Shown here piece after piece: positions 11,040 through 23,940 of a DNA stretch of 64,000 nucleotides (within the stretch, counting starts at the first letter, position 1; each line of letters opens with the position of its first letter). A program made the translations under genes and the position numbers. Under the pieces are notes generated by a model, which was not told the origin of the DNA, searched no databases, and saw nothing but the letters and a program-made list of their open reading frames with translations. Source of the DNA: Erythrocercus mccallii (taxonomy: Eukaryota > Chordata > Aves > Passeriformes > Dicruridae); NCBI GenBank assembly GCA_013397435.1, contig VZRG01001960.1:53768-117767 (forward strand). Direction: 5' to 3'.

Positions 11040-14000
11040 CTGTTAAACAAGAGTTTATACACATCATTATGAAGACATACTTGTTAAAATGAGTATTTAT
11101 ACAGACAAAATTAAACAAATATTTATATTACAGAAATATCTCAATGCTGACTGTGAACTAATGATCTGTACATCCAGTGGCTAATCCTCTAAGGTGACAC
11201 TTTCAGTAGTCAAACAGGTCCTCTAATTTTTTGCTAAGCTGAATAATTGAGAATGATTTTTGTAGACATTCAAGAGTTTTTGAAGAGAAGCAAGATAATG
11301 CAGGTATGGGCATGGGAACGGTATGGGGACAGGAATGCCACACACTCCTAGAATTCAAGCAGATTTACTGTTCAGAAGATGTATTTGGTAAAATAGAACC
11401 ATGATAGGCTACCTGATAATCCGTTACACCATCCCACGTTTCAGCACTGAGCTGACGGCCACCAAACCATCTTCCATTCAGAGTCAGCTTGCATAGATCA
11501 GCTTCTGTTGCTTCTTTGAATGACACAGAAGCGACGCCATCAGGGTGCCTCTGTAAGGACAAGCAGCTTGCAGTTAATAATACTCTAACTAATGCATTCA
11601 TTCCAGTACCCTTTATATTGGCTTATAAAATCAACCAGGATATAGCTCCATTCTGATCACACATAGCCATGTTCAAAAGGTTCAGTTCTCCAGTTTCCAT
11701 ACCTTGTTCTATTGGCACACAGAACACAATTTTTTAACATTGTCAACAAAAAATAACTCGGCTAGCTTAGCTACAAATAATGGATCCATACACTTTCACA
11801 TTTGTAACATGTATCCAAGCTCCTGGGAAGAGTTAGTTTGCCTTTACATACTCTGAAGTCGACAGGTGCTTAAGACGTTAAGCTCCAAAAGTTTTAGAGT
11901 ATTGAAAGACCAAGTCAAGTTTCCATGAAGTAAACACACCCAAATGAATCTCCACTCATATTAAAAGCAGACTAAATGTTTTGCACCTTTGCACATTACA
12001 TCAATTCTGCCAATACAACATGTAAAAATACCTACATCAAATATGAGAACCTTCTTTACTTGACCAAACTTTTCACACTCTGTCCGCAGATCTTCTCTTA
12101 TCTCATTTAGCACTAAAGGGTCCTCCTACAAAGCAATTACACAGCATTAATTAAACTCAAGCACTCATTTCTCTCAGCTTTATTTTTGTTCCATTGCCAG
12201 CGGTACACGTCTGTCATTCTGTTAAAAGTCCATAAATTGAGTGCTGTTATGCTGCATTTTCAAACCCACCTGGGAGCTGGCAGACAGCTATTATATGAAT
12301 TTTATAAATTTAATTTAATAAATGTAATACTTGTTAATACAGCTATTTTGTGCTTGTTTCTCCATTCTAACCATTACTGCTGTTTACTCCTCTTTCCACC
12401 CCAGGAAAGAATACTGTCAGATATATAGGTTTTTTAGACAGTGAAAAGCCCTGACTTGAAAAATACATTCTTACCAACATTTTTTTTCTTGCTTTTGGAG
12501 AGAAATTAATGAATTTAAAGCAGATGTTTGGCACAGGAGAACACCCTACCCAAACAGCAAGTTTAATTTTGTTTTCATCCACTAAGAATTTTGCTACAAT
12601 TTGTATGGTAGAAATTTCAGACACGTTAACTCCTAACAACACAATCTACAGAAGCAAACTGCATCTCCCTACCTCAAAGTCCTTGGGATGGAACATATTC
12701 CTGATAATAACAATGCGCTCATGCCGCATTCGAGTTGCTCCATCTTTCTTCTCCGGCCTCCAATCCAGCTGTCTAATGAAATGAAGCAACAGTAAGAAGA
12801 TATTGTTGCGGCTCTCTTCAGTTTCTACAAGTATTTGTTGAAAAAAAATCATTAATTTGGCATTTCTTGCAATATATTGACATATATTTTGACACAAAGA
12901 GTTAAGCTATTCTTCTAGAAAACACAGTCATTACCCAGGTTTACTACTGCTACAAAACATTTGAGGTTTTTAGGTACTTAAAGGCTCATAGAGCAAATAT
13001 AAATAATTTTTCAAAGTACAGTATTTTTCTGAACACTGACAAAATATTTATGAAGTATTAATTCCTTCCTAATATCAACAGATAAAGGAACCAGCTGTTT
13101 TCAAGCGCAATTAAAATGTCAGTATTTTACCATTTTTTCCTAACTTACTCTGTAAAAAAGGAGATCCACTACTCCCCTAGGTAAAATGTAACTGCTTTTA
13201 TTTAAAAGAACATTCGAGAACACCTTGACTGTTACACAGGCATTACTACAAGAAGTATTTTGTTCCCCAGTGTAGAGCCACTAACACAAACTAGCCATGT
13301 AACTCAGCACATCTGTTCTAGGACTTTGCCTTCTCACAGTATATCTTACTTCTCACAGAAATGCCTATTTCATATCCTATTAAACCCCCCCCCTCATTTA
13401 CTTACACTTTTAAATTTCAAGATCAAACACTGGGGTGGGGAAATCCTAAGTTTCTTCTTGTACCTGCTACTTTAGCCAAAGAAAACTTGGATTTCCACTG
13501 AGAGTAGTTATACCAGTAAATTATGCTCTTCAACTCAAAAGGAACGCTGTCCTTTTATTCACACAAATTTCAGTCAAATGCAATTTCATAATTTTTATAC
13601 ACGTGCCTACATACTGGAGACTTCTTACAGCAAGAACCATCAGTGTATCTTTGGGGTAGATATACTTCTGGCTTTAATTGATAAAATATCAAGTAGCCTT
13701 TGCTCCCCTTATCTATGGGAATTACTGCATTTCTGCATTATTATTTACAATGCTTAGTGGAATGTTGCTTTCATTGAAATATCAAAAGTATTCAAACTTT
13801 TTTCTTCTTTACTCTTCATCTTCTTGGTTCCAAAAGGCAGAAGAACAATTTTAAGTGACAAAAGCAATGAATCAAGGTACAACTCAAAACCTAGTATATT
13901 TTACAGCAGAGAGAGATGTCTGGGGAAATCTACAGAGATATTTTAGTATTTGCTCCTGTGGCAGCCAACAGTTATTATCTTGGCCTCTGCAACTTCTGCA

Positions 14001-17000
14001 GTGTGGCACTGAATATATGTGAGCAGCCAGAGCGTTATGACCTTCCAACAGTAAGCCCAGATATTGTGACAGGACTTGCACACTCTTATCCACTGAGAGT
14101 CTTTTATTTCCCCAGAGCTGTAATATTTTCTTCTACATCAGAAGGCACCATTGCTCCCTACATATTATTTTAATGTGTGAATCACAAAGAAGTTCATTTT
14201 ATCAACACTTAATCAAGGAGTTAGTCCCCTTCAAACATGCATTAGTTAAGCTATTGCACTTCAGACAAGACTTTAACTTTTGCAAAACTTAGCATTAGCA
14301 CAACTTTCAAACTAGCAGTATTTGAAAGAAAGAAGCACTTTACTAATAGCACTTAGAATTCAAGCAATATTTTACTGAATTAAAAAATACAAACTTCTGC
14401 TGTTGTGACAACTTCTTCTTGTAGTCTTTACATTTCTTCTTCTTTTTGCTTGCATCATACTCCCCCTTCAGTTGGAACTTTGCAACTTCCACATGTAATT
14501 TATAGCCTCGGATTTCTGCTTCATCCAGAAGCCTCAAAGCAAGTTGAACTGATTCTCTCTATTGGAAGATAAAACACAGCACAAACTTTAAAGCACATGG
14601 CAAAATCAAATTGTACTTCAATAACATATCATTAAGTATACTGTGCTAAGAATCAAGTCCCTGTCACTGAAAACCATAATGCTGTCTTCTGACACACAGT
14701 TGGCACTGTTTTCTTGATCAAAACCCAGTATTTCTTCACTCCTATTGTAATTGACTAATAATTCCAAAAGCAGCTGCATATATTTCATTCAAATATGTCA
14801 TAGACACTGAACTGCAAGCAAGCTGATGAGCTTAAAAGCAAGAATAAGAAGGTTTCAGGGGACTGATTTCCTACAAAATTTGTATCACTTTTCCAAGAAC
14901 AGCATATGCTGAGACTCTGAAGTAATTTTTAATGTGGTCCTAAAACTCCTTTAGAGTGCAGATAGTATTTATGCTGGTGCACTCCACAGTCTAACTACAA
15001 CAATTACAAAAAATAGCATGGACTACAAGCCATTTGATTTAGTGCTGCCTGGTGCTTCTTGCAGAACTAAAGCTGGCTGCACTTGCAGTCACCAACTTTC
15101 CATATGATTCACAAGTGAAAACACATAAGAAAATAGTACTGCAGCCTAAGCTTTTATAGCTTAAAAAAGAATGAAAGCACAGTTCTGAACCAAACCAATT
15201 CTCAATTAAAAGCTGTAAATACAGGACTATAGTATGTTCCTTCCTGGCTTGTTATTTCTGTATTCTTGGTTACACGGTGGTATATTTTCATAAGTAAAAG
15301 GTGAAGAGCCTCTCATTTCAGCCTATAATCTAGGGCACCCAAGACAGGAGCATGTAGAGACATGTTCAGCAGGTATTATGGCAATTTCCAGGCAGAGGGT
15401 GAGGCTGGATAAGAGGAAACAAAGTAAGTGGGCATTTCTGGAACAAATCTTTAAAACAGACACCTATATTCCAAACTGTGCTTTAGATTTTCAAGAATCT
15501 TCTGAATGTGATTTCGAAACAATGGCCATATGTACCTTCAAAGGGATGGAAAACTGCATTTCAGTCCACCACTGACCTTCAGATAACAACAGAGGCCATC
15601 TCCTTTAAGATTTCCTTCCTTATCTTTGTACAGTTTAATCTTGTGTTCTTCTGTCTGAGGATCTCGCATGATGATGCCACATTTTGACATAACTTGTACA
15701 AATTCATCTTTCGTAATGTCTGGAGGTAAACCTGCAAAATAAATTCAAACAGAAGGCTTAAATATGGCCTATTTATTAAAAAAAACCTCATTAGAACAAA
15801 TCTTCTCATACTGCTTCTTTCAACAAAAGATATCAAAATAATAAAGGACAACAGTTTACATACACTGCAAGAAACCACTGCCCTGGGGCATTACCTTCTA
15901 AGCATTTACCTCACACCAGTATTTTGAAAATCCTTGTACTTTGTAATAGGTTTAATGCACAGAAGGATCTCTGTGCTCCTTAATATGCACACAGATATTT
16001 ATTGTCACACGTGTCATCAACACTGCAGAGGACACAAAGGCCTCTGCAAATGTAACTCTTCTGCCCAAGCTCCATGTTCCACTGCACTTCTAGGTATCAG
16101 AGACAAAAAAAACCCGAAGAACACAACCTATAAACAGACAACTGTTTTCTCCACTCACAAATTCAATAAAAAGAGTAACTGATAAACTATAAAGATTTTA
16201 AGATCTGAACTCTGAAATGAAGATAAGAAAAAAAACCAAAATGGATGAGAAAGTTATGTAGATGTCCCATGCTAGTTTGGCCTGCATGAAGATTTTTGAA
16301 AATGCAAGTATGTGCACCCGTGTGACTGCTCACAACCACCAAGTGTACCTAAGTATATACATCTAGACACAGCACCATCCAAAAGAGGTAGAAAAACAGA
16401 TAATGCACAGATAATTTCATTTGAGCTTTCACATTACTTTCTCACCCCATTCCCAACTTTTTTTGTTGTTTCCTCCTTCTTACCTAATAGTTATTTATTA
16501 GAGCAAATGAAAATTATACATTAAGTGATGTGTATATGTTAACTATTATGTGTATGGCTGATCCACTGTTTCATCATAAACTTGTCATTATCTTATCCCT
16601 TAAAAGCTTGCAGACATTGTTTTTCTTATAAAAGAATAAACTAGTGAGTTGGCTGCCACAGCTCACAGAATACCCCACTGAACAGATAAAAGCACGGAAT
16701 ACATTCATTCTACTTCTTTCCCACATCTGCAATTTAAAGGTCACAAAGACATTACGCATTCAGAAATGTAACGGTAAGTAATTTGCAAGTGTCACACTGA
16801 ACAGACAATATTAGAGGCATATATGAATCCCTTTTACCATCTTTAGCTCTAAGTAGGTAAACAAACACTATTACTTACCTGTCACATAAACATTTGTGTT
16901 TCTGTCTTCTTCAACATGAAACCACCCTAAACACAAGAATTTAATTAAGTTAGGGTAATATATGAAACATGGGAGCATACACGTTTATATTCCATCAGAT

Positions 17001-20000
17001 TTATAAGATTTTTTGCTTGCTCACAGAAAAGCTCTGAACCTTAATTTGTTTTTTTCCCCTTTGTACACAGATTCAGGAGGATACCTATGAAGTATCACAC
17101 AATCTTAGAACCATTCTGCAAATTACCAGCACAACCTTATCTTTGCTGTACCAGATAACAACAATCAACTGCCAGTTTTCCCATAGTACAATACAGGTCA
17201 CAGCCTACACAGAGGGAAGTGCTTTGTCACTTACCTGGCTCTAGCTTCCTTTTTTCTGATTTTTGTTTTGGATCTGTTTGCTTTTGTCCTGTCTCATTTG
17301 CTGATGGTTGTGTTCCTGATGTCTTAGAACTTACTTGCTGCTTACTTTCAGTGGCTGTACCAGAAGCAGATGAAGTATCTGTCTCGTCTGCTTGGAAGCC
17401 ATAGTTGGCATGATAAGTTGCCAGGAAATCTTCTGTTATCTGAAAAGAAATTAGGAAAATTAATATAGAATATCGAAGAACTAAAAATTCAGGTTTGTAT
17501 TTTAACATTAGCTAGGTGACAGTCATTTTCTAATGTGGCAACATAGAAAATAACAATATTTAAAAACTTTTTAAATGATCTTTGCAAAGCCATACACGTA
17601 AGAAGAACAATTAGTTCAGGCATTACTTGAATTAGATCAAGACACAAATTCCATACAGTACATGTAGTTTTTACACAAACATTTCACAAGTTCTGTCATT
17701 TTTCGAAGTTTTCTGCCTTCCATGTGAATCGGATCTGCCTGAAGGACAGAAACCAAGCGCTCCTGGCCGTGGTGAAATCATAAAGTGATACTGATGGTAA
17801 CCACAGACGATGAATGACTGACATTTGCAGGCATCTGCCTTTTCATGGAATTGTTTCCAGAGATGACATATATTTGTGTTGACAGGCAGTAAATATTGCA
17901 CTTCAGCAGAAATGTATTTTAACACATTGCTTCTAAGACAATAGTAATAATTATTAATTAAAAAATAAAAAAAGTTACTTTATATCCTATGAATAGATAA
18001 AGAATTAGCTTGCTCTTTTCCAGAGAGGGACTATATTTGGATGAAATATCAGATTGGCCAATGCCTATGTTTTGGAGATCAAAATAAAAGAAAAAAACCC
18101 CACAAATTACATCCAGTACTTCCAGCAATCAAATGCAAAAGAGATACATCATAACTGCATTTGTTAGCATTCCTGCATTATTTATTATTATTATTACTCT
18201 GAAATGTTTTTCCTCAAAACTGAGCCTTAACCTTTGAAAATTTTATCTGACTCTGACCTTTGCTGCACTTGCTTCATCTGTATTCAAAAGGGAACAAAAC
18301 TTAATGCCATTAAGCTATTGTAAGAGAGCGATTTCAAGTGTCAGTGATGAAAATGTAATACCTTATCATCCATAGTGATTTGAAGCTTAACATTTCAAAT
18401 CTGAAATTTCATTATGACAAATCAGAAATGCAAAACTGACAGTACCAGGCTTGTCAGAAATAATGCAAGATGCCATGGCACCCCATAACTTTAAAGGTTA
18501 GCACAAAATAGCTCTTAGGCTGAACAACATTTGCCACACACCTCAATAAAGAATCTAAATGGCTGCTCTTACATGTATGACATAACACAGCATCAAGACA
18601 AAATACAACCACATTTAGTGAAAAAAAGAAGACTCTGCTTTAATCAAGTTCATTAGCTTTGACCCTGGCCATCTTAGCAAATCCTCAGTGCCACAGCTGA
18701 CGAAATCCAGAGAATTAAGAAGCTTCTATACTTGCTGGTAAACAGCATTATCAATTTTCATCAGAAAACCTACTGGTAAATTAGTGATTAATCCTGCAAC
18801 AAGACTATTTTTCAGCTTCTGGGGGAACTGCATTCTGTGTAAACCTCCATTTATTATTAGCAAATTATCTACCATGGACTATCAAATTTTGCCACTCAGT
18901 AACAAAGATGTTTTTTGCATAGAGTGCTATCATCTTACCATATAACTGTTACCACTACTTCACCTTAAAAAGTCTTTGTACAAGCACAAAGGAGTTTATA
19001 CACATATAAAGGCTTTTATTGGAACTTCTGTCATACCATGACAGTACGAGGAACAAGTAGTCACAGAAGTGTTTACTGGGGACTTCAATCCAGTTCTGGT
19101 GTAGAACATCACAGACATCAGACTGTCCTACCTACACACCCACACCATCAGGCATTTTGGGGTGATTACGTTTAGAGGGAAAGAAACACAATCCTACAAG
19201 ACATGTGAGCATGTAATTAACTGCTGGTCCCACTGAAATGGAAAGGAATAGATTAACCAAATGAAGAACGGATACCCTGTGTTTGCAGATGACAGCCAAT
19301 GTCTGCATTTTCACAGCAAGTGATGCAAGCAGCAGATGAATTCCACATGTTATTTTGTGCTATGTCTGTGAAGCGCTAAAAAAGTTGGTATTCATGAATA
19401 CAGTACTATGGAAATAAAAATAATTAAATAATAAACAATGTTACAATTGCTTCTATTAAATATTTTATCATCTCCACATTTTTCTGGGGAACGCTGGCAG
19501 ATAATATCATTCGCTTTTTTCATTACTTTGAAATATGCTTTAGTGGAAGCTCAGCAGATACTGTATTCCCAAAGCAGAGCAGCAGTGCAACCCCAGTCTG
19601 TAGAAAACAATTACTTAGACCAGTCAGAATATTTTCACCTTTTGTCAAGAAATAGAAACTAAAGATTTCATTACTGCCCACGGAGAAAGACGTACTGGTT
19701 ACAACAGTCTTCTCAGTTTACCTGGATAAAAAATTCTAGTAGTAATCATCAGCCAAAACAAGTAACCTGAAAAACTCAATGGCATCCAGCTGGTAAAAGA
19801 ATCTTTGTGCAGCACTGTGGGTCATGGATAGGTCACCAGCTTCCATCATACACCATATTTACTAATGAACTCTTCTGCTCCTATTTAACCTGTCCAACCC
19901 TTAATGTTATCTCCTCCAAGACAGAATAGATATGAAAAGCACTTAGGAAAGACAAATACTACTGACAAGAGACACATTTCAAAAGAGAGGTGAGAAGAAG

Positions 20001-21167
20001 GGGAAGAAATGGGAGCAAAACAAGAAAGACTGTTTTACAAATTACTGTGCTTACTGGATACAGGTCCCCAAAGAGAGCCAGGAATACTCATTCTCCACTG
20101 CTCCACTTTGTGTGTCTGGATTTTACCCCTCCAAAAGCCATCTGCTCTACAGACACCTTCCTAGGTTTACATTCAAACTTGGCACCACAGGCTCTCACTC
20201 AGATTCTCTGAATCGCAGTGAATTCACAGTCATAAACTAGAACCAGCACATTACATCCATCAAGTAGATGCCATAAAACGTCTTAAATTAAATAATTATC
20301 CTCATTCATTGCTATATGATAACAAAACTATTTCACTTGCAGATCAGTAGACTGGCTCAACATATTAAATTTACTTTCATTCTCCCCCTGAAGAGCCATG
20401 TTATTACAGCAAGACCACATTTTATACTTAAAACATTTAACAAATTTAAAAATTAAGAACTGTAAAGTATTTCCGTGCTGAGAAATGCTACTAAGACAAA
20501 TACACTTATTTTTTAATTACACTTTTAAGACCGAAGCAGATAGAACAACACATCTTTTATTTTAAATCATTTTCAGGTAATAATAAAAGAGGCACAATAC
20601 TACTCTATTTTCTTCTAGACCTGGTAGCATATTAATTCATTTCTACAGTGCCCACAAAGAAATCACCACAGCTACTGTGACAAAGACCTAGACATATCCC
20701 AGGCACCTTCGATCCACATCCAAAAACCTAACAGTGATTTCATCCTAGGTCCGAGCACCTCTACATATTCTCCGCCAAGGCGAATAGCCAACGCACAGCT
20801 CCTCACAACAGCGCAGTCAGTCAAAGACGGAGACGACACCGTGGTTTTGCTTGTAAAAAGGTGTGTTCTGGTGCTGCTGAGAGCTCGCAGCAGACACGAT
20901 GGAGCTGAATGTAAACACCTCCGTACCGACGAGACCCGGCACCACCTGCTCCTTCTTTTCCCCCCTTCCTCGGGGCTCCCCCGTACCCACCTTGGGGAAC
21001 CAGGCCTTCTTCTCCAGGTCCCACTCGTAGGCAGCCCCGTCCGCCGGGTCCACGTAGGTAAAGGGGTCGGACTCGCCCTCGCCTTCGCCCTCGGCTGGCT
21101 TGGCCTCGTACTGCTGCTGGAGCTGGAGCTGCCGGTAGAATTCCTCGTTTCCGTCCTCGCCGCTCAT
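10755..21167 (-). CDS. HTATSF1: HIV Tat-specific factor 1 homologue (Tat-SF1/CUS2-type U2 snRNP factor), complete, nine coding exons
   Basis: HTATSF1 is a nuclear RNA-binding protein associated with U2 snRNP. Its second RRM is a U2AF-homology motif (UHM) that binds SF3B1, and mammals also use it in transcription elongation and DNA repair. Exons: 20991-21167, 17235-17439, 16879-16926, 15577-15731, 14395-14558, 12673-12772, 12036-12125, 11413-11550, 10755-11039; total 1362 bases, 453 aa, every junction in phase. Seen: YEWDLEKKAWFPK near residue 55, a first RRM at about 133-220 (NVYVTGLPPDIT, GDGLCCYL), basic KKKKKCKDYKKK, then the UHM at about 265-355 with R340-W341-F342. The mammalian protein is about 755 aa; the difference is a missing acidic C-terminal region, while the last residues look related. 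The start is chosen for its conserved MSG and position in the CpG island. Confidence 0.95.
11413..11550 (-). CDS. HTATSF1: HTATSF1 coding exon 8, UHM core
   Basis: Encodes RHPDGVASVSF (RNP1-like strand) and GRWFGGRQL, whose R-W-F motif is the UHM pocket that takes the tryptophan of SF3B1 ligand motifs. Ends VTDYQ before GTAGCC. Confidence 0.93.
12036..12125 (-). CDS. HTATSF1: HTATSF1 coding exon 7
   Basis: Thirty codons (EDPLVLNEIREDLRTECEKF to VLIFD) forming the first helix and second strand of the UHM. Acceptor TTGTAG, donor GAT|GTAGGT. It is too short to stand out as an ORF. Confidence 0.92.
12673..12772 (-). CDS. HTATSF1: HTATSF1 coding exon 6
   Basis: Reads QLDWRPEKKDGATRMRHERI, then VIIRNMFHP, the first strand of the UHM. 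Acceptor CATTAG, donor GAG|GTAGGG, phase 0. Confidence 0.92.
14395..14558 (-). CDS. HTATSF1: HTATSF1 coding exon 5, end of RRM1 and lysine-rich linker
   Basis: Reads RESVQLAL, EIRGYKLHVEVAKFQLKGEY, then a lysine run. The donor is AA|GTTTGT, a weak match to consensus, but it is the only one giving a codon (AA + A) that continues into QLDWRPE of the next exon. Confidence 0.9.
15577..15731 (-). CDS. HTATSF1: HTATSF1 coding exon 4, body of RRM1
   Basis: Reads GLPPDITKDEF, later IIMRDPQTEE, and ends KGDGLCCYLK before donor GTCAGT. It holds the RNP-like strands of the first RRM. Confidence 0.92.
16879..16926 (-). CDS. HTATSF1: HTATSF1 coding exon 3 (48-bp small exon)
   Basis: Encodes WFHVEEDRNTNVYVT, the entry into the first RRM. 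It is below usual ORF-finding length and was placed by acceptor TTTAG, donor ACAG|GTAAGT and phase on both sides. Confidence 0.92.
17235..17439 (-). CDS. HTATSF1: HTATSF1 coding exon 2
   Basis: Starts ITEDFLATYHANYGF after acceptor TTTTCAG and continues into a Ser/Thr/Lys-rich linker. Donor CCAG|GTAAGT at phase 1. Confidence 0.93.
20991..21167 (-). CDS. HTATSF1: HTATSF1 coding exon 1
   Basis: The ATG at 21165-21167 opens 59 codons (MSGEDGNEEF...) ending AWFPK before donor AAG|GTGGGT. The acidic, Glu/Gln-rich N-terminus and YEWDLEKKAWFPK are diagnostic. The exon lies inside the CpG island. Confidence 0.93.
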
Positions 21168-21393
21168 CCTGCCCCGTTCACTGGGCCTCAGGCACCCGCG
21201 CTCCTTCCGCCGCCGCCTGAGGCACGCCCGGCCGGGCCCGGCCCGTCCCTCTCGGTGCCGGGAGCGCGCGGACAACCCCCCACCTCGCGCGGCCGCCGCG
21301 ACCGGCCCGGGCCTGGGCGCGCACACAACACCGGAAACACCCCGCCCGCCGCCGTAGCTTCCGCCCGCCCCGCCCCTCTGCCCCGTGCTGTAG

Positions 21394-21398
21394 CCAAT
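21394..21398 (+). promoter_or_regulatory. CCAAT box (NF-Y type) upstream of HTATSF1
   Basis: AGCCAATGAG lies about 230 bases upstream of the HTATSF1 start codon in the CpG island. NF-Y sites work in either orientation, and a second copy lies 43 bases away. Confidence 0.55.
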
Positions 21399-21436
21399 GA
21401 GGCGACGGGTAGTGGGTCACGCGGGGTGCGGCAGAG

Positions 21437-21441
21437 CCAAT
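21437..21441 (+). promoter_or_regulatory. Second CCAAT box (NF-Y type) upstream of HTATSF1
   Basis: AGCCAATGGG, same orientation as the first copy. Spacing of about four helical turns (43 bp) is compatible with paired NF-Y binding. Confidence 0.55.
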
Positions 21442-23527
21442 GGGGATCCTTTCCTGGGGAGGGCGGAGCGGGAGCACGCAGGGGGCGGGGCGAGGGCGGG
21501 GCAGGGGCGGGGCATATTTTCCCGCCTCCGGCCGGGCTCTGAGGGCAGTGGGTCCGCCATGGGACACGGGCGGTCGCCACAGTGGCCCTGACCCTTTTTC
21601 ACTGGCTGTTTTTTGTTCTCCTTTCACTCTCAGGCCGCCGTGCTGTTTCACCGCAGGCCGGGCATGAGGGCAGCTGCCCCTGGCGTATCAAACTGGGCGA
21701 GAAACTGTACCTTGGTGGGCTTTGCATGGGGACTACTGCAGCTTTGCTTACATGATGAAAGTTTGGAGCACAGAAAGTCCTCCCTGCTGCATGCTTTTCC
21801 TGTTGACAACACTGGACAGCGGTGCTGTGCAGGGCTGGCTGCCGTTGGGCACTGGAGATGTACGCACGTCCTACCAGAGGCAAAGACAGAACCAAAAATA
21901 GAAAAATGAGACGGAAATGGCACTCTGAATGTCAAGAAATCGCATTGCTTCTCTCTGCCATCTTGGCTAAGTGTATCCAGCAGTTGTTCCAGTAGGAAAG
22001 GGATGCTACGTCATATTAGTGGGATGAAGCTTGACTTCAACACACTCGATTCCTTTTGCATTAATGGAGTCTGCAATTTGTACTCTGTCTGGATAATTAA
22101 AGATTTTAAATACAAATTTCTCTCAGTTCTTTTAAAAGCCCTTTATCTAGTACCATCTAGTGGTTTTTACAGTGTAGCCCAGACAGCATTACATCAAAAC
22201 CGAATTTTAATTGCTAATGTATTTTAAAGTATTTTTATTTCGAGAATGATGCAGCACACTTCATGTTTCCTTTTGCAAACCTCAACCTAGAGCTATGAAA
22301 TCCATGTATCCAGGTACATGTTATAAATGAAAATTGAGCTGGACAACCCCAGCAAAACTGGCAGTGGCTGGTTGCCAGGGGCAAAACAACATTTCCACTC
22401 AGAAATAAAAATTATAGGCAGAAGTTTTCTGGAAATTACTATACCAGGAATAAATGTACAGACGGGAATGATAATGAGATCAAAGACGTGTGATTGTGAA
22501 GCTCTGCAGGGAGAGATGAACATCAGCTCCCTGTCTGGGCACCAGGCTGTCAGACAAAACTGCTGAGGATATAAATATAGAGTTCTAGTAGCCTTTGGCT
22601 ATTGAACAAAGGACATCCAGCCCAGTTAATGACATTTTTATGCTTCTCGGCAGGTCTATTACTGCAGTTGTCCAAAGATTGCTTTGTGATCCTTTATAAA
22701 CTTACTACCTGAGGGACATTTGTCTTTACTTTCAAACAGTTATTGGATTTTGGAGTGGACCATAAGAAGCTTGACATAAACAGTGCTTGCTTATAAAATT
22801 TGGAATTGGGTATATGTTTGGAAATCAGATAAGGATAGCCTTAAACTTTGTAAGAGAGATACAGTTTAAGTCTTAAACTGCTTGTTTTATTTTTGCAGGG
22901 TTTTTAATGTTTATTACCTGAGTGGTTGCAGTAGGGTCTATACAGCATTCCCCACTGTGCAGATCTACCTACTGTGGGACACTGGGATAGCCCTGGAGAG
23001 CAGAAAATCCAAATTTATTCTCAATCCCATGGGAGTGAGAGAGTGCTTGTGTGCAGCAGGGTTAATGCTCAGTAAATCTGCTCTGCACACATTGATGTAG
23101 TTATGAGGACAAACTGCCTCGAGTTCCCTCACGCTTCCTTCACATATAACAAAACGTGTGACAGCAGCTGCTGCGGCGCAGCCTCCAACAGCGCCACTGC
23201 CATCTGTTCCCTCCTCCTTGCTAAAGACACGGTGAACAACCCAGGGAGGCGACTCAGCTGGAAACTCATCATTCTCTGGGGTCAAAACAACTTTCCTCTC
23301 AGTCTCACCCTTGAAATTATATAGATCATGGCTGCACAAGCAGTGCTGCTGCTACCTGCGTCTTCTGAGGAGGGTGCAAAGAGCTCAAGCATTCCATAAC
23401 TTGGATCAGTCCAAGATGTCAGGATTAAATACTGGCAAAATGTCTCAAAGAAAATATTAAAAGGAGGCATTAGCATTTTGATTCTGTATCTGTGTGATAC
23501 AGGCCAATTTTGGCTCATCATAGCTGA

Positions 23528-23755
23528 TTGAAATGTGTAAGTGCTGTAGCTGTGTGTAGCTTTGGGTTATTCTTTAATTGTAAATTCTCAAATTCCACCT
23601 CATAGTTCACCCTGCACTGAGGGGACCGTCTGTGGCAGAGCCAACAACTAAATGCAGATTAAAGCCCATATTACATTTTTTAAGTAACACTGGTTGAAAT
23701 GTGTATGCTGTAGCTATGTGTAGCCTTGGGTTATTCTTTAATTGTAATATTCTCA
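23528..23755 (+). repeat. Two direct copies of a ~62-bp segment
   Basis: Copies at 23528-23590 and 23694-23755 share the core TTGGGTTATTCTTTAATTGTAA and matching flanks (TTGAAATGTGTA, TGTGTAGC), with a few substitutions and small indels. The gap between them is about 100 bases. It looks like a local duplication. Confidence 0.8.
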
Positions 23756-23927
23756 GCAGAAATATAGGAGTGTCAACAGGCAGCCCATGTAAAATAAAAC
23801 AAAACAATTTCTATGGGAACAGGAGCAGGAGCTTTAAAATGGCTATAATTCTGTAACTAACTTTTATACCCCAATCACTTGCACTTTAGCAATGCTTTGA
23901 CATAAGTTTCTTAATTTTGATGGATTT

Positions 23928-23940
23928 GGGGGGGGGGGGG
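23928..23940 (+). repeat. G13 homopolymer
   Basis: Thirteen consecutive G. The length may be a sequencing or assembly approximation. Confidence 0.9.

Larger units (their letters stand above)
20930..21640. promoter_or_regulatory. HTATSF1: CpG-island promoter of HTATSF1
   Basis: This stretch is GC- and CpG-rich while the surroundings are AT-rich. It covers coding exon 1 and about 470 bases upstream. GC boxes (GGGGCGGGG type) cluster around 21482-21513 and inverted CCGCCC/CCCGCC copies lie near 21342-21376. No TATA box was seen, so start sites are probably dispersed. Transcription in both directions is possible, but no plus-strand gene was recognised beside it. Confidence 0.85.

Noticed and set aside
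18340..18405. C/D-box snoRNA-like pattern (GTGATGA ... CTGA) in HTATSF1 intron 1
   Set aside because: It is antisense to the host gene, no terminal stem was found and no guide match could be tested.
19700..19760. Minus-strand CTGATGA ... CTGA pair in HTATSF1 intron 1
   Set aside because: The boxes are too close and the flanks do not pair, so a snoRNA is unlikely.
20841..21542. 233-codon plus-strand open frame over the CpG island
   Set aside because: It overlaps HTATSF1 exon 1 in antisense and its Pro/Arg/Gly composition simply reflects GC-rich DNA with few stops.
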